Part shown: positions 9,801-20,882 of the stretch, in pieces
Layout of the letters: each line of letters opens with the position of its first letter
Position numbering within the stretch: the stretch's first letter is position 1
Assembly: GCA_036939975.1 (NCBI GenBank)
Contig: JALLPB010000135.1
Coordinates: forward strand, 1 to 25,213
Source of the DNA: Cyclostephanos tholiformis
Taxonomy: Eukaryota; Bacillariophyta; Thalassiosirophyceae; Thalassiosirales; Thalassiosiraceae
Direction: 5' to 3'
Length of the DNA: 25,213 nucleotides
Translations under genes and position numbers: made by a program
Notes under the pieces: model-generated
The model's input: the letters and a program-made list of their open reading frames with translations, nothing else
The model's database searches: none
Told to the model about the DNA's origin: nothing

Positions 9801-12800
9801 GAGTGCCATCAAGATTCAGCTTTACCAAACCAGTTGAGAACAATTGCATTATTTCACGCGCCTACAGAATGACATCATATTGATGTTTGTTAGAGCGTGT
9901 GGTTGTGTACGCATTAACAATGTTAGAGATTTGCACAAGTAAAGCCAACTCACAAAGTTTTCATCGGCAAATGAAATTATCTGCTGATTCTCCCACATGT
10001 ATGCTGCACTTTTGCTCGTGAGATAAGACAGGTTCTCTGCCATCATTGGACTGTATGCGATTTCTCGAAGTATATCGCGATAGCTACCAAACGCATTCCG
10101 AACAAAAATGTCATAGTACGTGGCAAAGGCTTCAGTGTGACTCCCTTCAACTTCGATGGCGCCACGAGCAATAACCAGAATTTGTGCGAATGCCCATGCA
10201 ACTCGCTGTCTTAGTTGATCAGGTGCAGTCAGACCAATCTGCATCCAAATATACTCTCTCTGACGCCAGAGGTCCCAGTCTGTTTCCCTCTCTGTTGCGA
10301 CTTCAAAAACATAGCCAAGACTAGGGTCGTTTTCAGTCTCATAGGGCGACCCACATGCCATGATCCCTCCTCCATTAATTACCGTATCTGCTCCAAAATG
10401 CTCCGCAAGTTCCACTTGCCGAATCTCGTTTGGCAAGTCGACAAATTTCATGGTATCGCCGAATCGACCGACCTTTGAAAATTTAGGGCTATACATGTCC
10501 CAGCGTTGAATAGGGTGAGCCCTCAACGTAGCGTTCGGATTGGCAGGCGCCTTTGCTGGATACATAAGGATCGCACTTCTATTTAAATCCATCCACTTTG
10601 TGATGGGATTCGGGTGGTTGTACATAGCCGCGATCATATTGCCTGGATGGGTGTCCGCCTCAGTCCAATAGGTGAAGTCAAACACAGAAAGGTGGTCTGG
10701 GTGAACGCGTCTGAAGCACTTGGACTTAATGATGATGTCTGCTTCTACAAGTTTAGAATCATTCGCACTGCAAGACATCCCAGTCATTGGAAACGTTATG
10801 TCACGCAGACCTGGATTCAAATCAATGGAGGACCGTTGCAACAAAAGATTGACCAGAGTAGAGTTAGTCTCGGGGCCCACTGTGGTTGCGAAGGAGATGA
10901 GAATTCTTCAGTGAGTACGAGGTTACAATAACGATCACAAAGGAAAAAGTCAAAAATACTTACTGGGCGTCTGAGTGCATTGAGCCGCATCCAGGATTTC
11001 CCAACGAGATCGTAGATTGGGAACACAGGGTGACGGTTGGGTCATATTATCAACGTCTCTTAGCGGCAACCCAACAATAGCATAAACGTACTGCCCGGTA
11101 ATGTCGTTCATAGCAAGTATGTTTGCAGCATTCAATTCAATCTGAATTGAGGGTGTACCAGCTGAGCTACATGCCATGCTTGAATCAGAGAGGGAACAAC
11201 GCTCTTCATTGAGGAATGTGCGCGATGCGTTGGCGCATTTTGTTTTGAGCGCAGTAAGCGACCGCGTAAGGCCACCTCCGTCATCAATGTGATTTTCAAT
11301 CGTGTTGTCCTCCAAAACCATTCTTGGATCGAACATTAGCCATGAGCCATCATGTAGTTTACCGAAAACCGAGGCATCATTTTCTTCTGTGACATCTTTG
11401 ATCTGACTACAGATGGGGTCGCTCAGGCCACCACGGACAATAAACTCTCCCCCTTTACTACGGACTTCATCAATAGGGTCAAGGATGCTGGGAATTACAT
11501 TAGGGAGACTCAAAATATTGTAGGGTTGGACAGAGTCAGTGAAAAAATTGACATCGGGATTCGGTAGTGCTTGGCAAGATCCATCGCCCATGCGCAGCCA
11601 GAGTAAGCCACCTACCCACTCCTCTGGTCTCCCACACATCACATATACTTTGTTAAACTCCAATACAAACTTGGATCCTGCCGCGAAGGCCAATGATTCT
11701 ACTACAGTACGGATGTGACCATCGAAAATGGTGCAGCAGGCAGGAACCGATTGTTATGAAGAGGAATTTTAGTGACTTAGCACGTTGGGGTTTCCACCAT
11801 GACAAAATAATGATGCTGAACCTAACTCACCGTTCAACTTAATGGTAATGTAGGGGTCAGTTGCGTTTTTTTTCGTTGCTTCGAACAGCTGAGCAGCAAG
11901 AACACCATTTTCGCCCTCCTTCTTGGAAAAAGCGAATTTTCTCCATCTTGAACCCGGATCGCATGGATGACCGTTGCGTGCGATCCCACTGGGTTGGTAA
12001 GCTGATCACAACAAAGCGGGCAAATATGACGTCAGACAAAGATGTGCAACACACCAAAAAGCGCAAAATAAGGTTGCATATATATCGCACCCGTGGATTT
12101 GCGCGCTTGCGGAAATATTCGCGGTGGCTAGTAAGGTTCATGTTCATTTGATCAATTATCCACCGTTTTGCTGTGTCTGCCATAAGAGTGCCGAAGGATG
12201 CAAGTTCTGCGGCTGTTGTACCGAACGTAACAGCCTCGAAAAATCGTGCAACCTTGTCGGCCTCACTAATAGTGCGACGAGGATAACTCGTGAGGTAGTA
12301 CTTCCCAGTATTATTCAGGTCCGGTAGGGTAAGTTGAGAGCCCTCGCCGGGGTAGTCGCCTAACTCTTGGCCGTAGAGCAACTTCATTGCAAATTCACCA
12401 GCAGCTCTCTCCCATGCTCTGCCATCGTAAGAGAGAGCCACGGGGGCAATTTTTGACAGCTTTCCATTAGAATCCGGAATTGCTTTAGTGAGAACACACA
12501 AAGAGCTACTCCGAGCCAACTTGACAGGTCCTATAGGAATTTCGGTGGGAACAAAATCCGCACTTGGGCATGAAGTGACAGTTGAAACGGTCGGCATAGA
12601 TGTCGGCTGCAAGGAATAATGAATGGTGGAAACCTGTGAGATACAACTGCTTTTATTCCTCAACGTAAACAAAAAGTACAAATAATGGGGGGGAAACTCA
12701 CAGAACTACCTAGTTGGTGCGTTTGTTGCCTCGTCCTTCTCAGCTGTAGTGGCGGCTGTTGGAGAAAAAGTGGGTGCGGGTGTCTGGACTTTAGATATTT

Positions 12801-15800
12801 GCAAGTCGTCTACCACAACATCCCTGTAATAATGAATTGGTAAATATGATGCAGTCACAATGAATGAGGTAAGTAAGTACTCTTCGTCAAAATCACTCCA
12901 AATGCTATCGAAATATGATGCACACTTACCACTCCTTTCTAATGTCATTAATATAGACCCAAACATTTAAACAAGACGACAACGCTGCATTCACGAAAAA
13001 GCCATTGCTGAAGTTATTGTAAGCGTCTTTCTGCCATCCTTGCACCGTATTCCAGAACTTCCAATAAATATATCGATTTCCACCAACAGTACATTCTTCA
13101 CCGTATATCATTACGGAAGGGCAGTTCTGGCCGCTATACCACTGATCATTGGTATTACACTGCACACCAGCTCCTGTTGTGGCGTTGAGCAAACGGAACT
13201 TGGCTGAGATCGTGTACTCTTGTCCAGTTACAAAGCAACGCTTATCGAGTTGCTGGCGTATTCCGCGCCATTGATGATCACGGTCGTAAGCTCGCAGTGC
13301 GAAGTCTCCTATGCCTCCCGCTCCTGGACTGTAAAGTTTTAGTTTCATCCTATCCCTGTCTGTTGGCTGCCAAAATGCAGCGCTTTGATTATTGTACGAG
13401 GGGTTTTCAACGAGGGCATTACATTGAAGAGGGAGAAGCCTGGTCTGCATATTGTCAATAATAACATCGTACGCAGTACTGATGCCGTCAAAATAAATCT
13501 TCGTGTAGTCAGCTTGGGCTTGATTTGGGCGGAGGGTCCACAATCCATGAATGTTATACCTGAAATCGGATTCCCGAAAAGAGAATATGGAAAAATTTGA
13601 AGGTGCACACGACGAAGCGGCGATGAACACCACGGAAAAACACTTACCATCCATTATCAACATCGGACTCATCGGTAGTAATCATAGCAACGCGATTATA
13701 CTCCTGAACTCCTGCTTTATTTGTGTACATCCAAATATCTGAGCATCTGATGAGGCTATCAGACCAAGTGAATGGATTGCAAGATGATGCTACACCCAGT
13801 GCTGCGCTCTTTTTCGAAGCGAATTTTTCCTAAGAATACCAGCCGTTCTTCAGCTAAAAGAATTGGTTGGGATAGAGACAGACAAATGAGCACATCAACG
13901 AGATGTGACGAATAGCGAGATTAAAAGGGGATGGATCTATGCATGCTTACCGCTTGGAACACAGTCTGTATTTAAGATCTTCAACAGATTTGTGGAGTAT
14001 TAGTTTGATGGTAATAACAATGCCGCAATCCAATACGCTTTCAAAGTACATACCTGAGCAGGACCATGAGATAGATGTGGCCGTGTGGAGGCCTTCAGGG
14101 CTTGTCCTTTTCCTCCATACCCAGCAACCAATCCTAAGCTAACTTCGCCTCCCCAGGTATCCCAGTATTTAGTATTAGGTTCTTCGAAGTCGCCATTCAA
14201 AAGAAGTCTATCGGGGTTACAGAACATCCTCTTGAAAGATACGTTGTCGACAATGAAATCCTGATTGTCAGGGCTTCGTTCGATTTCAAAGAAGACGCGC
14301 AAGGAATAAGGGAGGCGGAAGATACCGTGGACAAGATTAAAGCCGCTAGAGTTATAAGGACGAGCTAAAACGGCTTTATCGTAGTCTTCCCAATTCGACA
14401 CTTAAGGGGGGGGGGGGGGGGGTAGAGATGAGAATGAGATTGTTGTTTAGAAGCGAAAAATTCATCAATAAAATCACATCATTAAATCATAGACACGTAC
14501 AGAATTCCTTATTCGAAATGTTTACGTAACTCCGGACATTCAAGGTAACGACGGGCGACAAATTATACCACCATTCCCTGTTTGGATTAATCGTTAATAT
14601 TGGGTTTGAGGGATCGTTTTTGACCGTGATTTTCATATAGGCACTAAACTCGTAGAACTGTCCTCTCATAAGATCCATGCAGCGACTGTCGATATCCTGT
14701 CCAAGACCAGTCCAATGGCCCTCGCGATTCGCAGTACCAATTGCATTGGTTCCATCGACGCCAAGGCCATTTCTAACAACGAGTTCCCTGGGTTGGCCCA
14801 ATGTAGAAATCCAAGGTTGGGTTGTCAGAATGTTGCCATCAACGCCACCGTTTCGGATGAGATCAACGCACTGCCGCTCATTTATTGGTGGCTTCAAAAG
14901 GGTGATTGAATCTACTGCTGCGAATCCTGTACAATCTGGCGGCTTCTGCCAGGTCTCTTCCACGTACTGGGGCCATACTTGAGCACCTTGCTCATTAACA
15001 AACTCGCCTGTGTATATGCCTGCAGGAAGCGCAGCAGAAAACCTTCGGCCGGCGTACGCATCAGAGAAATATGCGTCGTTGATCGTGAGGATGGTTCCTG
15101 GAACATCCATTGACGCTCCCGTAATGGTATTTTTATCTTGTCAGATGATAGCAATGAGATGCATATCAGAGCAAAGGTCAGTTGACCATTACACAAAACG
15201 CACGAAGTGCGATACATGACAGCATACACCATATTATTCAACAAATGATAGCACTCACCCTCAACTTCCAGTTTTCCGTTCCGAATTGTTCGACTTTTAG
15301 TGAGAATTTTCGTAGACAGCATTGGGACAAAAGGCAAGGCATTTTCCAATGCTGGAACATGCTCCTACGCCTAAGATACCCTTAACGTGCTCATAATCAT
15401 GAATTATTGATCCATTCGTACCATTTCTGGAGGGATCAAAGCTCCCATCCATATCCGTAATCACTATATCTTTCATTCCATAGGAAGCTGTCGCGTCGCA
15501 CCCGTCCATGATGACCCCACGGCTGTCTGATATCCGGACATTTTTGGCGCTAGACATGTAGTCGAATTGTTTGTCTCTCAAATCTGGACTAATGGATATA
15601 GGCTGTGATGGAAGATGTCCAAAAATGTTGTGGAAATTTTGGCATGCGGTGGAAAATGATAGATATTGGTTTCGAATGCTGGCCTCACCTCCATCGATTT
15701 GCAATTGAAATACCATTGTTTGTCCATGTCAAATCCTGAAATAGTGACATTCCTCAAACGCAATCCAAGGCCTGGATCTTGACTCCCGGTCTGCCAAATG

Positions 15801-18800
15801 AACGAAGGCATCATAATACCTTGATGACGCCAATCAGGCCAGGAACAGAGCTTCAGGGAACGGCTCTCAGTGTGATCCTTGAAGATCTTAGAAGAGCCCA
15901 CAATGTCAAAGTCCTGCAACGTGACACGGTCCGATGCGCGTATGACAATCCCCCATTGGTTGTCGGATAGTTTACCCCCAAGATATTCAGCGGCGACGTT
16001 GTCTGCCAAGTAAGAGGACGAGCGAATGTGTCAGTAAAACAGGTGAGTTCATGAGCTGATAACGACGTAAAAATAATGTAACACAGCTATTTGATTGCCA
16101 CACAACTTACTCCACGTGGAAATACCCTGTTCCCTATTCCTGTAAGCCATCATATTCTCAAACTTGGGGACATTCACAGCATTTCTAAAGGCATCGAACT
16201 GCTCAAAGTTTTCTAACAGGAATCCTTGCCAAAAGTTTGAATGAGCCTGTTTTCGTTGGATTAAAAGCAGTCGAGTTTCCATTTAATCTTGGTTGGACAT
16301 AAAAGGATGAAATAGGTGCTTAGTACGATTCACCTTGTTACTGCGAAAGATACCCATGGGCTTTTGGCGATTGCTTCGCCTGTCGGGATCTATGCCATTG
16401 CAAAAGTAGCATTCGTCCTCGCCGTAAAACGCCCAATGTATACGATAATCAAAGCTGTTTAGTTACGCAAGTTAGTTAGGGAGAATGGGATAGAGGCAGT
16501 GCAATTATACACAACAATACCAAACGGAGCAGTCACCCAACTATCAACAAAAGACACAATAAATACTTGACGGTTTGAAAATGCTACTCACCCGCGTCCA
16601 GCACTACCGGCCGCAACATTCCCAATATAATTATTCTCGGAACTTCGTAGGAAGAAGGTGGCCCTATCGTGATCAGAGTGCCCAGCCAACTGTTCGCCCC
16701 ATGTAATCATTTCATTCGTCCTTGATCCGATGTTATTAAGAATGGAATTCTGGTTGGCCTCAAGACCAATGTAGTAGCAATGCCTTTTCATGATATAGTT
16801 GAACCCGCACAGCGGTAAAAATGAGCAAATGAACAAAAACGAATGCAGCAGGACATAACAAGAAAACAACTCACCCTGCTGTCTCATGAGCGACATTCGC
16901 GGCGATGGTGGCGTTGGAAACACCGTCCATAGTAATGCATCGATGCGCGGAGTTTCGAATGGAATTCCGACTGATGGATGTGCCCTTGACATCGCGCGTG
17001 TACAGGAACTGAATTGACAGCAGCGAAGAACACAGCGACGACGAAGAAGAGGGGATGAACGACGCCAATAAATACAACATAAATGAAAAGAACAACGGCG
17101 AGGCCGAGGTCTAACACCCACCTGAATTGGGAAACGGTTCTTGTAACCCTGTTGCCCCATATTAGTAAATTCCACACCCTCGATAACTTGGGCTACGTTG
17201 GGTGTGTGGAGTACCTAAGTAAGCAGCGTGCAATGTTGGTCACAGCAACTACAAAACCCAGAGTCAGCAATGACCCATATTAAACACATACCTGCAAATA
17301 ACCACCTCGGCACATGGGGACATTACACAGTTGCAAACCGCTGCTGGTGTAGCACCATCTGAGTGTTGAAAGCAGCAGTGAAGAATATAAATTTAGTACC
17401 TGGGGAGAAGACATTTGGAAGGTAGAAATGGACCCTTGACAAGAGAAAGTGATACCTTGGTACTTACGCCCTTTCTCGGCCGTCCGGGTTACGGCAGTAG
17501 TTGTGGTCTGTGTAGGAGAATAATAAGGTGTGAATAATGACACAGTGGTGTATTGAGCATTGGTGAAATGCAAGTGTCATCAAAAGTGACACCGAGTCCT
17601 TTAACAGGTTTGACACTCACCCCCAAGGCCAGCGTTAGGGTAATTTGCTGGGGTTCTTGTGTGAGCATTGGGCGTTTGCACGGTCCATTTTTGACACACT
17701 AATCCACTAGAAGATGTGGCAATAGTGCCACGGTAGTCGGCTTGTTTGACCAGATCCGAACCGCACTGATCAACGCGGATCTCTCCCTCAATCTTGATAT
17801 TTCGCGTGAGTAAGGCAACTTCGACACCCATTCCTGGCGTTTCTTTCTCGGAGAGCACTGCATTGATGCCGGCGTCGAGCTTGATGATCGAGGTACCATC
17901 GTCCTTGGCTTGGATGGAGTTGATCACCGCATCTTGGGAGTCTCTCCAGCTTAATGTTGATGATGTGATGTGAACATCAGAATTAGCATCCCAACGAGAG
18001 ACATCAGCTGTCTTGACCTTGAGTCCTTCAGAGGGCTAGATGGCGAGTGCATTTGTGATAAGAGATGTAAGTGAGCAAGGTTTAGATGTATATCTATCGA
18101 ATATTATCAACTCACCCCACTAGTGTACTTGATACTGATATCATCAAAATCAAGCAACGCTCGGTTATTCGCATCCTCCATATCAGTAGTCGTCACCCAT
18201 TTTGTTTCCGTCAAACTCGCCTGCAAAAGTTGAGAGGGAGGTTCAGGTCGAAATTTCATCGAACAAAATACATTCATATTTAAATTATCCAACATACCAG
18301 CTCCTCTCCTACCAACAGAATCTGCGAAAATGACGTCCAGGTGTCGGATTGTGTTATTTCAGGAGATTGCAAAATCAAGTAATTCGCCCAATCCCCATTT
18401 GGCTTCTTTCCATTGAGATAGAAGAAAAGTCTCATCTTGCCAGGGTAGGAGTATGCCCGCACGCGTAGGCTGACGGTGTACACGTGACCCTTCACGAGGC
18501 ATTGCGGGTTGGGACGGAATTCGAGACTAACCCCAGAGGAGCTGCGCGCCCTGATGCGGTAGAACCTGTTGTAGGTGCCGGAAACGGTCTCCTCGAAAAC
18601 TTGCGGGTTGCTAGTCCCAACGTCAGACAGGAAGGGGTAGTGAGAGAAACCTGACCCGTCGTTGTCTTCGGCCTTGCCATTAACGGCAAGTTCGGCGCAT
18701 GCGTCGCCTTGGGGGGCGTAGCTTTTGCTCGACGGCAATTCGAACACGAAGTGATCTAACGATATTGTGGCGTTGACTTGGAAAAAGTCAATTATGAAGA

Positions 18801-20882
18801 GATTACCCACAACGTTTGTGAGGTCGTCGCCGGTCCATGTCCAGACCGTCGACATCCAGAACCACTCGGAGTATCTGCCCATGTTGCCACGCTGTATGTA
18901 TTGTTCAGAATACCTATCACCTCCGGCCTTTCTTAGGATCTTGCGGAGAATACGGGGACAGTCTTGCGAACTGCCGGTGGTTTCGCAAAGAGTCTTGGTG
19001 CCCGGGGCCATGCCCGGGAGGTCGACTTTGAGCCTCATGGTCACAAGGTACGTAGCTCCAGCGATAAGAGGACACTGTTGTGCAATCTCACTGAGTTGTG
19101 GGGCGACCAGACAAATAGCTCGAATCAATGTTATAAATAAGTTTTTACATAAGGATAGACCATGGGTGTACAACAAATGAGTAAAACCACTTACGTGAAG
19201 TCCAATTTAAAGCCCTGTCCGTCTCTTCGTGTGATGGGACCCACCTGGATCGCCCCGCCCTGATCGTGCGTCTGATGCACGATATTCCCCTCGCCGCCGC
19301 TCCACACTTGAAAAGGCACATCCGCGTCGAAATCTTCATCGACAAGCTTGCTCGGGCACTGCTCCGGCTCTCCCGCGACCTTGATCATTTGGGGCGGCAC
19401 GACGGCCGTGCGCTCCTTACCTGGTAGGGAGGATAGAGTCGGGTTGGGCCTCGCTCCCTCGGCCGTCTCCATAAGGGTCGTCCAGGTCTCGGCTTGTCCC
19501 CCCTCAACGAGGCTGCCTGTCCATCCGCGCACGTCCAGGCGACCCCCTGCGACTAGGAACGGTTTGACTCCCGCGTTAAAGGTCGACGCCGCCACACCGG
19601 CGTTGCCGGATGCGGGGACGAAGGTGACGTCGGTATCGCCCGTGAGCACGATCCTCATGCTGGTATTGTTCTTCGAGATCGAGTTGGTGTCGCTCATCTC
19701 CAACACGCCCTGCACGAACACGAACTTGGTGAGCAAAGTTGACTTGTAATTAGGAGGGACGTACAATTTCCCGACGATGTCGAGCCCTTCGATAGTTGTG
19801 GACGTCGCGGGTAGGTCGTAAGTGTAGCACGTCCCGCAGGGAATGGTAACCTTGGCTGTCCCGGAGAGCAACGACGACAACTTGTTGACGGAGCAGTCCG
19901 CCTTGGCGATGTTGGCGTTGCACGTGAGAGGATTGAAAAGGCCGATGGGGAACGTGTTGATACCCTGAGTCACCTGGAGCCTACGATTGATGTCATGCTC
20001 TTTGGCTGCGGCCTCCCTGTCGACACGGCCACCATCGCCGTGACGATGACGATGCAGATCCTCGACGGGGCGACTGAGCACCCGGGAGTCATGTTCCCTT
20101 TCCCTGAGGATTCCTTCCTTGGCCTTCAATGATGCGACCGCACCCGTACCACTAACTGGCTCCATCGTCACCTCTGGCTCCGGCTCAGGCTCCGCCACGA
20201 CCTCTGACTGAGTCGTCTCAAGGAACTCGACGAGTTGCTTGTCGACGACCAGCGGTGGAAACTCACTCAAGTCGAGTCCCGTTCCCGCGAAAACAACGCC
20301 GTCAGAGGGCTCCTCCATCATCGTCGTCGTCGTCGCGATCGACGTCTTGTTATCTCCCTCAGACCCCACCGCTACGGGTGGGGTCGCGTCCTTGGGATCG
20401 ATAACGCCCCAAATCGAGGTCGTCTCCACAATCTCGACTGGCGTCGACCCACCGCCCTCCATGGTGGTGTCGTAGATGTCGACACCGAGCTCCTCGAGGG
20501 TCAGTCCGTCCTTACCCTCCTCCTCGGTCGATTGGACGGTGATCACCAAGGAGTTTGGGGGGGCGACTGCCGCCTTGGAGCTGTTGGACCCCGATTCAAT
20601 GGCATCCTTGGGGACGTTGACCAATTCGACGCCCTGGGTCTTGATGACGTTTGTGGAGATGTTGTCCGGTAAGTCGCAGCAGTCGGACGGGCCCCTGGCC
20701 ACCGCCTCCTCCCCCGCAGACGCGGCGTCGGTGCTAGCGCCGGAGGAGCCATACTCCTGTCCGCGGCGGCCGTTATGGTGACGACGGCCCGAAATGGTGG
20801 CCCCGTCGACCTGTGCGCCATGGGCGGCGCTGGCACCGACGAGGACGAGCCATGCGACGGTACTAAGGACGCGGAACCTCAT
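5275..20882 (-). CDS. Giant secreted multidomain protein: G8, CBM-like, kringle, beta-helix, DUF1800, DUF1501
   Basis: One gene assembled by hand from about 33 exons, about 4,100 residues. Exons (5'->3' on the minus strand): 20882-19195, 19090-18298, 18220-18116, 18035-17621, 17507-17468, 17358-17292, 17214-17122, 17008-16875, 16783-16592, 16454-16334, 16246-16111, 16002-15714, 15588-15259, 15136-14501, 14400-14054, 13965-13951, 13829-13648, 13559-12930, 12823-12710, 12646-12091 (or 12089), 11988-11831, 11701-10964, 10879-9954, 9861-9172, 9071-9057, 8950-8219, 8096-8064, 7916-7762, 7637-7312, 7214-6895, 6825-6685, 6589-5797, 5714-5275. Nearly all introns have GT-AG ends (GTAAGT, GTATGT or GTGAGT), and frames join so that domain motifs run across junctions, which is strong evidence for a single gene. 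The start at 20882 is chosen because it gives a clean signal peptide ([19 protein letters not shown]); the frame is open upstream, but that part is low-complexity proline. No transmembrane segment was seen in the mature part, so the protein is probably extracellular or cell-wall associated. Its enzymatic role is unknown. Weak points are a frame conflict near 15,330 and a GC donor near 12,089. A split into two or more genes is possible but not supported by the joins. Confidence 0.82.
6895..12646 (-). other. DUF1800 domain with large insertions (exons 20-30)
   Basis: The diagnostic DUF1800 motifs appear in order but far apart. Exon 20 has [12 protein letters not shown] and [13 protein letters not shown]. 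Exon 23 has [19 protein letters not shown] and [37 protein letters not shown] spans the exon 23/24 junction. Exons 27-28 give [20 protein letters not shown] and [16 protein letters not shown]. Exons 28-29 join as [21 protein letters not shown] bacterial DUF1800 protein is usually about 450-600 residues; here the region spans about 1,550, expanded mainly by exon 22 and by the Cys-rich parts of exons 24 and 26. DUF1800 has no settled function. Exon 25 (9071-9057) is only 15 nt and codes PYASE. Confidence 0.85.
12710..15136 (-). other. Three further CBM-like modules and Thr/Pro linker (exons 14-19)
   Basis: Exon 14 starts with the end of the beta-helix part ([17 protein letters not shown] and [14 protein letters not shown]). 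Three repeated modules follow. The first has [27 protein letters not shown] and a closing DFIVDNVSF. The second has [20 protein letters not shown] and a closing DVIIDNMQ. The third has [26 protein letters not shown] and a closing [11 protein letters not shown]. The NGDFEE...W, W.G..Q.LD.RC and V.D(N/D) landmarks recur in each, which is typical of family 4/9-like carbohydrate-binding modules. A Thr/Pro/Ala-rich linker then leads to DUF1800. Exon 16 (13965-13951) is only 15 nt and keeps the frame between two modules. Confidence 0.6.
15259..18035 (-). other. Right-handed beta-helix region, CEMIP/fibrocystin-like (exons 4 and 7-13)
   Basis: Exon 4 opens with a [13 protein letters not shown] strand. 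Exons 7-13 carry the repeating turns of a parallel beta-helix: [107 protein letters not shown] and [14 protein letters not shown]. The order and wording match the G8-plus-beta-helix architecture of CEMIP, TMEM2 and fibrocystin; in CEMIP and TMEM2 this region is linked to hyaluronan breakdown. Whether this protein cleaves a glycan cannot be told from sequence alone. The last exon ends in a Cys-rich tract (KCLAFCPN) where the frame breaks. Confidence 0.7.
17310..17765 (-). other. Kringle domain inserted in the beta-helix region (exons 4-6)
   Basis: Joining exons 4, 5 and 6 gives a complete six-cysteine kringle of about 77 residues. The cysteines sit in [32 protein letters not shown] and PMC. 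The hallmark [10 protein letters not shown] followed by WCYT and a final C...C is unmistakable. Two introns interrupt it, and the joined frame depends on a 40-nt exon 5. Upstream ([13 protein letters not shown]) and downstream ([10 protein letters not shown]) are beta-helix sequences that are contiguous in CEMIP-type proteins, so the kringle sits within that fold. Kringles usually mediate protein or glycan binding outside the cell. Confidence 0.85.
18116..19380 (-). other. Two CBM-like beta-sandwich modules (exons 1-3)
   Basis: About residues 500-685 and 690-862 each show the layout of family 4/9-type carbohydrate-binding modules. It starts with a Cys-containing lead ([26 protein letters not shown]) and a central Trp or Tyr/Phe-rich segment. 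[10 protein letters not shown] or [13 protein letters not shown] strand follows, and the module closes on a D-D-I/F strand ([12 protein letters not shown]). The calls rest on pattern and on repetition of the layout later in the protein; no catalytic role is implied. They lie between the G8-like domain and the beta-helix, where the animal relatives have no such modules. Confidence 0.5.
19517..20882 (-). other. Signal peptide, acidic Ser/Thr-rich region and G8-like domain (exon 1)
   Basis: Residues 1-22 form a signal peptide with a basic start, a hydrophobic core and an A-H-G cleavage area. Residues 23 to about 310 are Glu/Ser/Thr/Val-rich without predicted structure (for example [11 protein letters not shown]). 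About residues 330-455 contain [20 protein letters not shown], a VQGVLEMSD strand, a [12 protein letters not shown] strand and GGRLDVRGW. That strand pattern, with a final weight-on-glycine GGRL.V.G, is characteristic of G8 domains of CEMIP, TMEM2 and fibrocystin. The position just before a beta-helix fits that family. Exon 1 is 1.69 kb without introns and visibly richer in G+C than later exons. Confidence 0.65.

Noticed and set aside
16588..17175. A 195-codon minus-strand ORF
   Set aside because: It is only partly coding; most of it is read through introns 7 and 8 in the wrong frame, and real coding there is exons 7-9.
20235..20781. Plus-strand ORFs opposite exon 1, up to 145 codons
   Set aside because: They are antisense shadows of the GC-rich, low-complexity acidic region of the giant gene.
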